The notes: generated by a model from the letters alone, not told the origin. Shown: positions 21,661 through 30,994, counted from the stretch's first letter. The stretch is 42,988 bases of DNA from an uncultured Christensenella sp. (GCA_949300385.1 CASGDZ010000002.1:1-42988), one strand, 5' to 3'. Program-made: numbers and translations.

Positions 21661-22675
21661 TATTTTAGGCGTTGGAAGATGGGCGTCTTGTATTGCCTAT
21701 TGCATGGATAAAAAGAAATATAATGTTTTAATGTGGGAGAGAGCGCATTCAGATAACAGCGAAAGTACGCTTTTTACTACACATAGAAATCAATATGTTG
21801 AATTGTCAAAGCGAGTGACATTTACACACGATTTAGAGAAAGCAATAAACTATGGCGATGTGATAATAATATCAATACTTAGTCAGCAATTAGATAATCT
21901 CATGCAACAAATTAAACAGATAAAAGATTATGAACATAAGCACTATTGCATTGCTATGAAGGGTGTAGAAGCAAGCACGGGCAGACGACTTAGCGAGATT
22001 TTGATAGATAATGGTGTTAAAAATACAAACATTGCAGTTTGGGTTGGACCAGGGCATGTGCAATCATTTTTAAGCGGACAACCTACTAACATGCTAATTT
22101 CAGCCTATAATAATGTGTATGCAAAAAAATTGATTGCAAGTTTTAACAGTGCAAATTTTGTGGACATTTCACACACTAATGATATTATTGGTGCAGAATT
22201 TGGCTCAGCAGCAAAAAATGTCATAGGTATTGCAGCGGGAATTCTTGACGGAAGCGGTTATACTCAAAAGAAAGGTCCACTTATGCCCGCGTCTGTAAAA
22301 GAGATTGGGAAATTCATTGACGCGTTTGGTGGTAATCCAGATACAGCGTCCGGACTTGCTTTTTTAGGCGATTTTCAAGCCACACTTTTTGATAGTCAAA
22401 GCAAAAATTTAACATTTGGTAGACTGATAGTTGAGAAAAATACGCTAGATAAAGAAGTATTAAAACCTTTTATAAATGTTGACTCGGTTGAAGGTATTAA
22501 GACAGCAGAAGCATTATTAAAATTGCAAAAAAGATACAACGAGCGAGTAAACACTGATATGCGTGTAAAAATGCCAATAACTAGCGCGGTTGATGACATT
22601 GTAAAAGGCAAGATTGAACTAAAAGATGCGGGCGATTACATATCAGAGAAAATAACAGACGCCCTAAATTTATAA
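21650..22675 (+). CDS. gpsA: Glycerol-3-phosphate dehydrogenase-like protein, divergent
   Basis: 341 residues. The NAD(P)-binding loop is GVGRWASCIAY in place of GAGSWGTAL. The catalytic lysines are kept in AMKGVEASTGRRLSE and AAKNVIGIAAGILDG. GLAFLGDFQATLFDSQSKN corresponds to GLAGLGDLxxT..S.xSRN. The segment that normally reads NAxxALITRGLxE is replaced by KKGPLMPASVKEI, and the Arg of SRN is lost, so phosphate-binding positions differ. The enzyme would make sn-glycerol-3-phosphate for phospholipids; a changed substrate is possible. The gene begins within the end of lysS. Confidence 0.85.
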   Translation: MKISILGVGRWASCIAYCMDKKKYNVLMWERAHSDNSESTLFTTHRNQYVELSKRVTFTHDLEKAINYGDVIIISILSQQLDNLMQQIKQIKDYEHKHYCIAMKGVEASTGRRLSEILIDNGVKNTNIAVWVGPGHVQSFLSGQPTNMLISAYNNVYAKKLIASFNSANFVDISHTNDIIGAEFGSAAKNVIGIAAGILDGSGYTQKKGPLMPASVKEIGKFIDAFGGNPDTASGLAFLGDFQATLFDSQSKNLTFGRLIVEKNTLDKEVLKPFINVDSVEGIKTAEALLKLQKRYNERVNTDMRVKMPITSAVDDIVKGKIELKDAGDYISEKITDALNL

Positions 22676-22775
22676 GATTATATATTCGACATTATGAATA
22701 GAGTAAAATAGACAAAACTATTTGTGGTAGCAATAAATCTTAATGATAGTTAGTGTATAGCCTTTATATTTACAC

Positions 22776-22810
22776 AAAAAAGAGCATATTGATAATATGT
22801 TCTTTTTTTA
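22776..22810. terminator. Bidirectional terminator between gpsA and the sipL-like gene
   Basis: AAAAAAGAGCATAT (from 22776) pairs with ATATGTTCTTTTTT (to about 22808) with one G-T pair and a short loop. Confidence 0.85.
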
Positions 22811-22862
22811 GACTATTTATTTTTTAATTTTTAAATATTATATTTTAATTTATAAAGCAATA

Positions 22863-24371
22863 TTATCTGCGGATAATTATCTTTTCTCCGCCTTCCATGA
22901 CGAGTGGCAGGTCTTTATTATAGCGCGCGACCTCTTCCATAGGTGCTTTTATGCGTTTACATAATTCCCACATTGATTCATTTGGGCGTGCTATAAATAT
23001 TTGGAAATCTACCGATCCAAAATCTAGGCTTTTACCGATTGTAACATTGTCGATCATTTCAGTTTCTGATTTTATGTATGAGCATACTGTGATAAATAGC
23101 GTATATTCAAGTTCAATAATAGTGCCACGCTTTACTCGCGTCTTGCCGTCTAACAATTCTATACTTGCGTGAGTACAATCGATTTTGTCTAAAGCTATTT
23201 TAGTGTTTATAACAAAAGGTAGTTCGAGTTGTTTTTGTTTTATTTCCTTATTTTCGTCTATATATATTAAGTGCGATGTAATTATCCCTTCGACATACAC
23301 CATTTCGTCTTTGATATATGTGTTAGTAATTTCAGGTTGAGAGTTTAGATTGGATACTATTTCATCAATAGCCGTCTCGTCATCACGCAAAGTTATATCG
23401 CCCAAGACAATGTCATTTACGCGTTCGCAACTCATTGATTTGGTAAACTCTCGTCTTGTTTTTGTAATTTCAATTTCATTTTCTGCGCTGTACATATCAT
23501 CAATAATATCTAAAGATATTTCTTTAAGTACAACACCAGAAACACATATCGTGTTTTGTATTGTTATAATATTCTCGCCGTCTTCCGATTCGGTTGATAT
23601 GTTTGTTTTTGATTTATCTAAGCAAAACATTAAATCGAGATTTGCGTCGCTTGTAAGGTTAGGTATACTTATTTCGTTTTTTATATTTTCAGTTTTAATA
23701 ATCTCTTTAACTTCCGTTTCATCTCCGTTCATACTTTCGAATAATAGTTTTGAAACCAATTTTCCTTCCACTACTGCATAATCTTGATATGGTGTAACAT
23801 TTTCAGCACAAAAGTGTGCATTGTAACATAAAATTTTGCTTACAGGTAGATTTGTCTCTAAATTGGTGGTGTAGTCAAAACTGGTATTAATCGTGCTGGC
23901 AATTGTGTTAGTATTGATTTCATCTTTTTTTAGAATCATATTTTCAAAATTAACAAGGTTATTTGGCATGCTCAAATTGAGATATACTACAGGCTGAATT
24001 GAGATATCACAATTAATTTTTAAAATACCATCTGAAGACAAAACATTGGATAGAACATTTGAATTTAAAATATTAATAAAAGAGTCTGATGTGATAGAAT
24101 TGTCCACAAAAGTTTCGCTGAAATTTTGAGAATCAGTTATTGTGTTTGTAATGTTGTCCGTGTCCACATATAGGACATTGACTCCGATTTTACCAGTCAC
24201 AACTGCCTTATTTGAGCCCGCATCAATCTTTGTGTCAAACAAGTAACTATCTACATTCAATATTGTTTTAATATTTACATTTGAATCGATTGCAACACTG
24301 ATTGTTGAATTAAAAGATAATTTATTTAAATTTTTTACATAAGTAATTTTAACGCTTTCGTTATTTGCCAT
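22863..24371 (-). CDS. SipL-like spore protein: SPOCS (DUF3794) repeats with C-terminal LysM
   Basis: 502 residues. Repeated beta-rich SPOCS units are visible (for example VVTGKIGVNVLYVDTD, VEGKLVSKLLFES and VEGIITSHLIYIDENKEIKQ), each with the pattern V-x-G-x5-L-x-Y/F. The C-terminal 48 residues form a LysM domain (NESMWELCKRIKAPMEEVAR then YNKDLPL). This arrangement matches SipL, the SpoIVA-interacting coat-assembly protein of C. difficile and other Clostridia. An SD AGGGGG lies 5 nt before the ATG. Gene name withheld because several DUF3794/LysM proteins exist. Adjacent spo0A is divergent. Confidence 0.88.
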   Translation of the reverse strand: MANNESVKITYVKNLNKLSFNSTISVAIDSNVNIKTILNVDSYLFDTKIDAGSNKAVVTGKIGVNVLYVDTDNITNTITDSQNFSETFVDNSITSDSFINILNSNVLSNVLSSDGILKINCDISIQPVVYLNLSMPNNLVNFENMILKKDEINTNTIASTINTSFDYTTNLETNLPVSKILCYNAHFCAENVTPYQDYAVVEGKLVSKLLFESMNGDETEVKEIIKTENIKNEISIPNLTSDANLDLMFCLDKSKTNISTESEDGENIITIQNTICVSGVVLKEISLDIIDDMYSAENEIEITKTRREFTKSMSCERVNDIVLGDITLRDDETAIDEIVSNLNSQPEITNTYIKDEMVYVEGIITSHLIYIDENKEIKQKQLELPFVINTKIALDKIDCTHASIELLDGKTRVKRGTIIELEYTLFITVCSYIKSETEMIDNVTIGKSLDFGSVDFQIFIARPNESMWELCKRIKAPMEEVARYNKDLPLVMEGGEKIIIRR

Positions 24372-24711
24372 ATAACCCCCTAACCTATAATATAATTTTT
24401 CTTTCGACTTTATGATAAAATCGAATTTAATTACAAAAAATCATATTAGACAAATTAAAAAAATATTCCAAAAAATTCGAAAAAATAAATAAATTATTAA
24501 GCCAAAAATCGATAAATTTAAATTAAATTATTTATTAAAAAATAAAATAATTAAAAATATTTTAAAACTATTTTTAAATTCGACATTTTAACTATTTTTA
24601 ACATATAAAATAGCAAATATATTTAAAATTATGGATAATTTTTATAATTAAATTTAGCAATAATTTGTTATTATATTCATGTGTTAAAATTACACTAAAA
24701 AAGGGGAAATT
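24372..24711. other. AT-rich divergent promoter region of the sipL-like gene and spo0A
   Basis: 340 nt, almost wholly A/T, with no ORF. Apart from the Spo0A-box-like site at 24579, I see no clear promoter hexamers for either gene, which is consistent with alternative sigma factors. Confidence 0.6.
24579..24585 (-). promoter_or_regulatory. Spo0A-box-like heptamer upstream of spo0A
   Basis: TTCGACA on +, that is TGTCGAA on -. It lies about 127 nt before the spo0A start, compatible with the autoregulation known for Spo0A. Confidence 0.45.
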
Positions 24712-25461
24712 ATGAATAAAACTACGATAGCACTTGCAGATGAAGATCAATCAATTTTAAATGAATTACAAAAGAATTTTAATGATGAATATTTTGAAGT
24801 TATAGCGAGCACAAATAACGGAGAAGAGTTAATTAATATCATAAAAACAAAAAAGCCAGATGTGGTAATTATGGATATTGTTTTGCAAGGATTAGATGGA
24901 TTTAAAGTATTAGAAGCAGTAAAGAATGAAAGTTCAAAAATTATAGTTCAGTCCGCTTTATCTATGGATGGATTTATCAATAAAGCGATTAATTTAGGTG
25001 CAAAATATTATTGCATAAAGCCGTTTGATGTATCTACATTAAAGGATAGAGTTAACGACATTCTAAATGTTGACACAAGCAACACTAAAGTATTTTTTAA
25101 TGCCAAAACACCTAATCACATAGAGGAAAAGATTACAAACATATTTATTACTGTTGGAATACCTGCGCATATTAAAGGTTATCAATTTTTGCGCGAAGCT
25201 ATAAAATTAGCGATAGCAAATCCTGAAATTATCAATTCTATAACAAAGAAATTATATCCAACAATTGCTGAGAAGTATGACACTAGCGCAAGTAAAGTTG
25301 AGAGAGCAATTAGACATGCAATTGAAGTTGCTTGGAACAGGGGTAAAATTGAGAATATAAACAACCTATTTGGTATAAAAGTTTATTCGAGCAACGAAAA
25401 ACCAACTAACGGCGAGTTTATTGCGCTTGTAGCGGACAAAATGTTGATTGAAGGTGCATAA
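24712..25461 (+). CDS. spo0A: Sporulation master regulator Spo0A
   Basis: 249 residues. The receiver domain (1-115) has the acidic pocket ADED (9-12), phospho-acceptor Asp55 in VIMDIVL, Ser81 and Lys103 (CIKPFD). The DNA-binding effector domain (about 130-249) has VGIPAHIKGYQFLREAIKLA and the recognition-helix region SKVERAIRHAIEVAWNRG, which is diagnostic of Spo0A. Phosphorylated Spo0A starts sporulation and binds TGNCGAA boxes. SD AAGGGG lies 7 nt before the ATG. Confidence 0.97.
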   Translation: MNKTTIALADEDQSILNELQKNFNDEYFEVIASTNNGEELINIIKTKKPDVVIMDIVLQGLDGFKVLEAVKNESSKIIVQSALSMDGFINKAINLGAKYYCIKPFDVSTLKDRVNDILNVDTSNTKVFFNAKTPNHIEEKITNIFITVGIPAHIKGYQFLREAIKLAIANPEIINSITKKLYPTIAEKYDTSASKVERAIRHAIEVAWNRGKIENINNLFGIKVYSSNEKPTNGEFIALVADKMLIEGA

Positions 25462-25463
25462 AA

Positions 25464-25492
25464 TAGACTAAAAAAACAATAGTCCTTTTTTT
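25464..25492 (+). terminator. Weak terminator after spo0A
   Basis: GACTA (25466-25470) pairs with TAGTC (25480-25484), followed by C and a run of seven T. Confidence 0.6.
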
Positions 25493-25625
25493 CTCATGCA
25501 AAATTTAGGTTTTAAGATAAGGCTATATTTTTGCTAATCAATTAAATGTATGTATTTGTTAAATAATCAGTCTAATAAAATGAACAAATATTTAAAAAAT
25601 ATTTACAAAAAATTTTATAAATTAG

Positions 25626-25654
25626 TAGACAAAATTTTTTTCTATAAGTATACT
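25626..25654 (+). promoter_or_regulatory. Promoter of the zinc-ribbon acidic-tail gene
   Basis: TAGACA (25626-25631), 17-nt spacer, TATACT (25649-25654). Confidence 0.75.
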
Positions 25655-25680
25655 ATTGTAGAATTTAAAAAGGAGTATGT

Positions 25681-26211
25681 ATGGCAAAGTCTACAAAACC
25701 TGTTTGGATCTTATGTCCACGATGCGAATTAAACTATATCAAGAAGTCGGATCAATATTGTGATGTATGCAAAAAGGAGATGAAGCTTATCGCTGCATCT
25801 GAAGATGACATAGGCGATTTAGAGTTATGCCCTATGTGTAAAATCAATTTTATACAAAGCAATCAAGATATCTGTGATTCATGCCGTGCTGAACTTGGGA
25901 TCAATAATGACGAAGAAAATGGTCAAAAAGAGATAGACGATTGGCACAAATATATCGCTGACGATGATGATGGCGAAGATGATGACGAAGACGAAGATGA
26001 AAACTTCGACGACGATTCTGACTCTGACGAAAATTCAGGTATTGTAGACGACTTTGACTTCGACGACGATTTAGGCAAAGATTTCGACGACGAAGACGAT
26101 ATGGACATGGAAGACATGGACGATGATGACGACTACGACGATGACGACGAAGATGATGATGACGAAGACGACGAAGACGACGAAGACGATGATGACGAAG
26201 ACGACGACTAA
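25681..26211 (+). CDS. Double zinc-ribbon protein with long poly-Asp/Glu tail
   Basis: 176 residues. The first part has two four-cysteine sites: CPRC (12-15) with CDVC (27-30), and CPMC (50-53) with CDSC (66-69), typical of rubredoxin-like or treble-clef zinc ribbons. From about residue 92 to the end the chain is almost only Asp and Glu, and the last 40 residues are nearly uninterrupted. SD AAGGAG precedes the ATG. The tail is encoded by GAY/GAA triplets that create spurious long frames on the other strand. It may bind RNA polymerase, ribosomes or basic proteins, or mimic nucleic acid; no function is assigned. Confidence 0.85.
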   Translation: MAKSTKPVWILCPRCELNYIKKSDQYCDVCKKEMKLIAASEDDIGDLELCPMCKINFIQSNQDICDSCRAELGINNDEENGQKEIDDWHKYIADDDDGEDDDEDEDENFDDDSDSDENSGIVDDFDFDDDLGKDFDDEDDMDMEDMDDDDDYDDDDEDDDDEDDEDDEDDDDEDDD

Positions 26212-26281
26212 ATAATTTTGTCATATTTTGTCATGCTTGATTATTTATAGTTTACTTGCTAAAAATATTTAGGGGTGAACT

Positions 26282-26521
26282 ATGAAAAAGATGCCTAACA
26301 CTGTGGATAGCATTAAGCAAAAAATTATCGAATTAAAAGGTAAAGAAGTTAATTTATACATTAATCGCGGTAGAAGAAAAATAACAAGTTATCGCGCGCG
26401 TATAGAAGATGTATATCCAAGCGTGTTTACAGTAAAGCAATGTCCTTTTGATTCTGGTGCTTTAAACACGTATTCGTATAATGATATACTATGCGGGGAA
26501 GTAAAAATCTCTAATGATTAA
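26282..26521 (+). CDS. veg: Veg family protein
   Basis: 79 residues, full length for the Veg (DUF1021) family: SIKQKIIELKGKEVNLYINR, GRRKI, then RIEDVYPSVFTV and TYSYNDILCGEV, as in B. subtilis Veg, which is abundant in vegetative cells and linked to biofilm regulation and spore germination. An SD-like AGGGG lies 6 nt upstream. It has its own terminator. Confidence 0.93.
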   Translation: MKKMPNTVDSIKQKIIELKGKEVNLYINRGRRKITSYRARIEDVYPSVFTVKQCPFDSGALNTYSYNDILCGEVKISND

Positions 26522-26543
26522 GGCCGATATGTCGGTCTTTTTT
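26521..26543 (+). terminator. Terminator of veg
   Basis: AGGCCGA-TATG-TCGGTCT followed by T6; it starts at the last base of the veg stop codon. Confidence 0.92.
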
Positions 26544-26564
26544 AATTTTAGATTTGCCATATAT

Positions 26565-26594
26565 TTGACATGTTCACTTAAATTAATTTATAAT
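26565..26594 (+). promoter_or_regulatory. hisS-hydrogenase operon promoter
   Basis: TTGACA (26565-26570), 18-nt spacer, TATAAT (26589-26594). Confidence 0.85.
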
Positions 26595-26625
26595 TATATT
26601 GGTTTATATAGCGAAAGGAGAACGC

Positions 26626-27873
26626 ATGAAGAATTTTAATCCTGTGCGCGGGACATATGACTATGCACCTAAGGACGCAAAAGTTAGAGAAAATGTAAGA
26701 CGCATTATTTTAAATAGTTATTTAGAGAATGGATATAATCTAATTGATACTCCTATATTGGAGAGCCTTGATTATCTTAATTCGAGCGACGGCGGGGACA
26801 ACTTGCGTCTTATGTTTAAGACAATAAAGCGCGGAGATAAATTAGATTTAACAAAACCAAATTTGACCGAAAACGACATTGTTGAAGAAGGGTTAAGGTA
26901 TGATTTAACAGTACCTTTGGCGCGCTTTTATGCAAACAATCGCGATAAATTGCCTTCACCTTTTAAGTCGATACAAATAGGTTCGGCTTTTCGTGCTGAG
27001 CGTCCACAAAAGGGCAGAAATAGGCAATTTACTCAATGCGATATAGATATTTTTGGCGATAGTTCTATTAATGCTGAACTCGACCTTCTTAATACCTGTA
27101 TCGAAACGCTCAATCGTTTAGGATTTGACAAATTGATAGTGAAAATTAACGATAGAGCGATTTTAAATAGTTTAGTTCTATTTGCTGGCTTTAAAAAAGA
27201 AGAAATTTCAAGTGTATGCATTACGCTAGACAAGATTGATAAAATCTCGTTGACTGGCGTAACAATGGAATTAATCGAAAAGGGTTTTGATACGGGTTGT
27301 ATAAATAAATTGATCGAAATCTTAGACGATGTTTTAACTAGCGGAATAGAAACAACTAAGAACTACGGAGTAGACGAAAGCGTAATTGAACGAGTAAAAT
27401 ATTTAATTGACAATCTAAATGCCCTTACTTTGAATAAATTTGACATTAAGTTTGATATATCAATTGTGCGTGGACAGGGATATTATACGGGCACAGTCTA
27501 CGAAATATATACAGATGGTTTTGGCGGAGCAATAGTCGGTGGCGGAAGATATGACAAAATGATTGAAAAAATAACGGGCTTGCCTACTCCTGCTGTCGGT
27601 TGTAGCATAGGATTTGAGCCTGTTACTATGCTTATAAAAGAAAGAGAAATAAAATACGACGATAAAGAAAATCTCATTTTATTATACGATCAAGACGATG
27701 ATATCCTAAATATATTTAAAGTAAAGAATGAGTTAAAAAATAAATACAATGTATCCATCTTCTCTCGCCCTAAAAATATGAAAATATTTTATGAAAGAGC
27801 AAAGGAAGTGGCAAATTGTGTTACTAGTGTAAAAGATTATTTTGACCATAAAGAGATTAAAAATTTAATTTAG
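26626..27873 (+). CDS. hisS: Histidyl-tRNA synthetase
   Basis: 415 residues from ATG 26626, set by the SD AAAGGAG; the upstream in-frame extension lacks one. Class II motifs are PVRGTYDYAP, the motif 2 region RYDLTVPLARFYAN with FRAERPQKGRNRQFTQCDID, the histidine-A box RGQGYYTGTVYEIY (usual RGLDYYTGTVFE) and motif 3 AVGCSIGFE. The C-terminal anticodon-binding domain is short (about 75 residues), ending in a poorly conserved stretch. HisZ-like regulatory paralogues lose parts of these motifs, while here they are kept, so a true synthetase is favoured. The hydrogenase gene follows 15 nt later. Confidence 0.88.
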   Translation: MKNFNPVRGTYDYAPKDAKVRENVRRIILNSYLENGYNLIDTPILESLDYLNSSDGGDNLRLMFKTIKRGDKLDLTKPNLTENDIVEEGLRYDLTVPLARFYANNRDKLPSPFKSIQIGSAFRAERPQKGRNRQFTQCDIDIFGDSSINAELDLLNTCIETLNRLGFDKLIVKINDRAILNSLVLFAGFKKEEISSVCITLDKIDKISLTGVTMELIEKGFDTGCINKLIEILDDVLTSGIETTKNYGVDESVIERVKYLIDNLNALTLNKFDIKFDISIVRGQGYYTGTVYEIYTDGFGGAIVGGGRYDKMIEKITGLPTPAVGCSIGFEPVTMLIKEREIKYDDKENLILLYDQDDDILNIFKVKNELKNKYNVSIFSRPKNMKIFYERAKEVANCVTSVKDYFDHKEIKNLI

Positions 27874-27888
27874 GACTAAGGAAAAAAT

Positions 27889-29217
27889 ATGGATAAATTC
27901 GCAGAGATACGCGTGCCTATTGCACACGATAACCCAAGCATTAGACGAAAAGAAAACAAGTGCGTAAAATGTGGAAAATGTAAAGATGTTTGCGCAAAGA
28001 AGATAGGCGTTGCAGGATACTGGAAGTACGATAGTGAAGATATAGTGTGTATTAATTGTGGACAATGTGCAAATGCGTGTCCTGTCGATTCTATCGTAGA
28101 GCAAGACGATAGTGCGCTTTTGTTGGAAGCAATTAATGACCAAAATAAAAAAGTTGTCATCATGACAAGTCCTGCAGTGCGCGTTTCTTTGGGCGAGATG
28201 TTTGATATGCCTGCGGGCGAATTTATCGCAGGTAAAATGGTTGCTAGCCTTAAAAAATTGGGTGCAGATTATGTCTTTGATGTAACATTTGGTGCGGATA
28301 TGACTATCATGGAAGAGGCAAGTGAACTGATAGAACGAATAAAAAATAATGGTGTTTTGCCACAATTCACAAGTTGCTGTCCAGCATGGGTTAAATTTGT
28401 TGAAACATTTTATCCAGAATATATACCGAATTTATCTAGTTGCCGTAGTCCAATCTCTATGCAGGCGAGTATTATAAAATCATATTTTGCTAAAAAAGAA
28501 AATATCGATCCTAAGAATCTATTTGTTGTTGCACTTACGCCATGCGTTGCTAAGAAATTTGAGATAAAGCGAAGCGAACTTGCTGATCTCTATGGGAAAA
28601 ACACTGACTTGATAGTGACAGTTAGAGAGATGGGAAAATTATTAAAAAAGCAACATATCAATTTTAAAACAATTAAAGAATCAAACTTCGATAGCGCATT
28701 TCCTACGGGGAGTGGATCGGGTGTCATATTTGGTGCAAGTGGCGGTGTCATGGAGGCAGCCGTTCGTACTGCATATTATTTAACGACGGGAGAAAATTCG
28801 CCGGCTAATCTTCTTAATTTTAAGAAATTGCGTGGGTTTACAGATGTTAAAATAGCAAATGTAACATTGCTTGATCGCAATTTAAAACTATGTGTAGTTT
28901 TCGGCACTGCGCGTGCACGCGAAATTTTGTCGCGATTAAAGTCAAGGAAGATTGATATGCTAGAAGTTATGGCATGCCCTAATGGTTGTGTTGGCGGTGG
29001 CGGACAACCTAAACATTTTAACAACGATAGCGCAGTTGTAAAACGCGCGGACGGATTGTTCACACAAGATGAGAAAATGACCATAAAATCTAGTTATGAA
29101 AACTCAATACTAAAAACAATTTATGACGAGTTTTTAATTGCACCTCTATCGGATAAAGCAAAAAAATATTTACATACAAACTATACGAATAGGAAATCGG
29201 ATAAAATTAAAAAATAG
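27889..29217 (+). CDS. [FeFe] hydrogenase with two N-terminal [4Fe-4S] clusters
   Basis: 442 residues. The N-terminal ferredoxin domain has Cys25/28/31/35 and Cys54/57/60/64 for two [4Fe-4S] clusters. The H-cluster domain carries L1 TSCCPAW (161-167), L2 TPCVAKKFE (218-226, usual MPCxxKxxE) and L3 EVMACPNGCVGGGGQP (359-374), so all four H-cluster cysteines (164, 219, 363, 367) and the proton-path cysteine (163) remain. It catalyses reversible H2 formation from reduced ferredoxin. The only departure is Thr for Met in L2. HydE/F/G maturases are not in the window. It is co-transcribed with hisS. Confidence 0.92.
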   Translation: MDKFAEIRVPIAHDNPSIRRKENKCVKCGKCKDVCAKKIGVAGYWKYDSEDIVCINCGQCANACPVDSIVEQDDSALLLEAINDQNKKVVIMTSPAVRVSLGEMFDMPAGEFIAGKMVASLKKLGADYVFDVTFGADMTIMEEASELIERIKNNGVLPQFTSCCPAWVKFVETFYPEYIPNLSSCRSPISMQASIIKSYFAKKENIDPKNLFVVALTPCVAKKFEIKRSELADLYGKNTDLIVTVREMGKLLKKQHINFKTIKESNFDSAFPTGSGSGVIFGASGGVMEAAVRTAYYLTTGENSPANLLNFKKLRGFTDVKIANVTLLDRNLKLCVVFGTARAREILSRLKSRKIDMLEVMACPNGCVGGGGQPKHFNNDSAVVKRADGLFTQDEKMTIKSSYENSILKTIYDEFLIAPLSDKAKKYLHTNYTNRKSDKIKK

Positions 29218-29258
29218 AATTTGCATTAAAATAATTAATTTGTAATAATAGGAGAGAT

Positions 29259-29855
29259 ATGGAAGTCGATATCGAGAAAAACAAACAAGAATTTATTGAA
29301 ATTTTTAAGACAAATATTAAGCGTGATGGAAGCGAAAAATTATTAGACTATTTGATTAATTCTAGCGACTTTTTCGTTGGACCTGCTTCAGGAAGAAGAC
29401 ACTCTAATTTCGAAGGTGGACTATGTCTTCATTCGCTAAATGTGTACTATAGATTAAAGCGTTTAGTGATAAGTGAATATGGCGAAAATTATAACGAAAA
29501 GGTCGCAGATGAAACTATTGCGATATGTGCGCTTTTGCATGATTTGTGCAAAGCGAACACATACACTATCGATTATAGGAATCAAAAGATAGATGGAAAA
29601 TGGGAGCAAGTACCATACTTTGCATATAATAATATACTTCCATATGGACATGGAGAAAAGTCAGTGTATATTATTAGTGGATTTATGCGCCTAACGCGCG
29701 AAGAAGCAATGGCGATAAACTGGCATATGGGACATAGCGATCCGCGAAATTTATTTGCAAGTGATTTAAATGATGCCATGTATATGTATCCACTTATCAC
29801 ACTTTTACATATTGCAGATTTACAGGCAACATTTATAGACGAAAAGAAAAATTAA
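29259..29855 (+). CDS. HD-domain hydrolase
   Basis: 198 residues. HD-superfamily metal ligands are seen at His58 (GGLCLHSL), His94-Asp95 (LLHDLCK), His131 (YGHGEKS), His156 (WHMGH) and Asp187 (HIADLQA). The extra histidines place it with phosphodiesterase-like HD proteins; the substrate is unknown. SD AGGAGAG lies 4 nt before the ATG. It is 41 nt after the hydrogenase and may be in the same transcript. Confidence 0.85.
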   Translation: MEVDIEKNKQEFIEIFKTNIKRDGSEKLLDYLINSSDFFVGPASGRRHSNFEGGLCLHSLNVYYRLKRLVISEYGENYNEKVADETIAICALLHDLCKANTYTIDYRNQKIDGKWEQVPYFAYNNILPYGHGEKSVYIISGFMRLTREEAMAINWHMGHSDPRNLFASDLNDAMYMYPLITLLHIADLQATFIDEKKN

Positions 29856-29862
29856 ATTTAAA

Positions 29863-29892
29863 GCAAACAAGTTTTATTCTTGTTTGTTTTTT
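29863..29892 (+). terminator. Terminator after the HD hydrolase gene
   Basis: CAAACAAG (29864-29871), 7-nt loop, CTTGTTTG (29879-29886), then T7. Confidence 0.92.
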
Positions 29893-29935
29893 TAACAATT
29901 ATTTGCAATTATACATAAAAATTATTGAGGTAAAA

Positions 29936-30994
29936 ATGGCGGTAGCAAGTAATTTTTTAATTGGAGCAAATGATGAACATGGTATTAACCCACCGACAGC
30001 AGGTAAACGCACGCCTATAATGCCGTATATAGGGCGTAGTTTTTATGAAAATGAATTTAACCGACAAGCAAAAATAGATTTTATACTTGCTTGCCTTAGA
30101 TGCGGATTTAATGTGTACGATGTCCACCCAGAGTTGACAGATACGAGTATTTCAACGCGCGTTGTTCGAACTAATCGTGCGGGCGTAACGCTTGTGGTGA
30201 CATTTGCATATAATGCGTCAGGTAATGGCAATAGTTTTAATTCTGCAAAAGGTTTGGAAGTATATTATAGTTTATATAATCCACAAGTCTCTCAAAGTAG
30301 AGCTTTAAGTCAAGATGTTTATGATAACATATTAGATTTTACGAATAGACAAGGACGATTTGTTGGTACGCTTTCGGTAGGCATGTTGTCTAGCGTAAAT
30401 TGTCCAGCAACTCTCATTGAGGCGGGATTTATGACCAACTTTGAAGAGGCAAAGTTAATGTTAAATCCAAATTATGTATTAGAAGTAGGCGAAGGTGCAT
30501 GTTCAGGGGTTTGCGAATTTTTAAATGTTCCTTATATTGCGCGTGAAATACAAAATTATCCAACGCTCCGACAGGGGGATAGGGGAAATAAAGTATTAAT
30601 GCTTCAATATCTTTTAAACGAATATGGATATGATTTGTCAACAGACGGAATTTTTGGCGGTAAAACATATTCGGCAGTAATAGATTTTCAAAAGAACAAC
30701 AATTTGACGCAAGATGGCATAGTGGGTAAAAATACATGGACTGCATTGCTTAATCTAAATCCTTCGGCTAACATATTAAGGCGCGGTAGTAGAAATAGTG
30801 CAGTTTTGTGTTTGCAAGAACTTTTACTATCATTCCTTTATCCTATAACAAATTTAGACGGAATATTTGGCCCAGAGACAGAGCGTGCTGTTCAAGCGTT
30901 CCAAACAGAAAATGGTCTTGTAGCGGACGGAATAGTCGGCAAAAACACATGGGCAAAATTATTGTCGTCTACTGGTAGACCAAATCCTAATTAA
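29936..30994 (+). CDS. Amidase_3-like cell-wall protein with two peptidoglycan-binding domains
   Basis: 352 residues from ATG 29936 (SD TGAGG). The N-terminal part (1-195) follows the N-acetylmuramoyl-L-alanine amidase (Amidase_3) order: NDEHG (His15) in place of DPGHG, Glu38/Glu40, the R-x2-R-T-N-R-A segment, then [11 protein letters not shown] where the family has SIHANA, and IEAGFMTN with the catalytic Glu162. One zinc-ligand His is therefore Tyr92. Two PG_binding_1 domains follow (about 209-272 and 282-350), each with DGIFGxxT and DGIVGKNTW. No signal peptide is visible. Weak or absent amidase activity is possible. Neighbouring spoIIR, sleB and ypeB suggest a spore-wall role. Confidence 0.8.
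   Translation: MAVASNFLIGANDEHGINPPTAGKRTPIMPYIGRSFYENEFNRQAKIDFILACLRCGFNVYDVHPELTDTSISTRVVRTNRAGVTLVVTFAYNASGNGNSFNSAKGLEVYYSLYNPQVSQSRALSQDVYDNILDFTNRQGRFVGTLSVGMLSSVNCPATLIEAGFMTNFEEAKLMLNPNYVLEVGEGACSGVCEFLNVPYIAREIQNYPTLRQGDRGNKVLMLQYLLNEYGYDLSTDGIFGGKTYSAVIDFQKNNNLTQDGIVGKNTWTALLNLNPSANILRRGSRNSAVLCLQELLLSFLYPITNLDGIFGPETERAVQAFQTENGLVADGIVGKNTWAKLLSSTGRPNPN

Noticed and set aside
25550..25732. 60-codon frame before the zinc-ribbon gene
   Set aside because: It runs through the promoter and SD of the next gene and lacks its own SD.
25901..26224. Long minus-strand frames rich in Arg/His or in Ser opposite the acidic tail
   Set aside because: They are by-products of the repeated GAY/GAA triplets on the + strand, with no SD or promoter.
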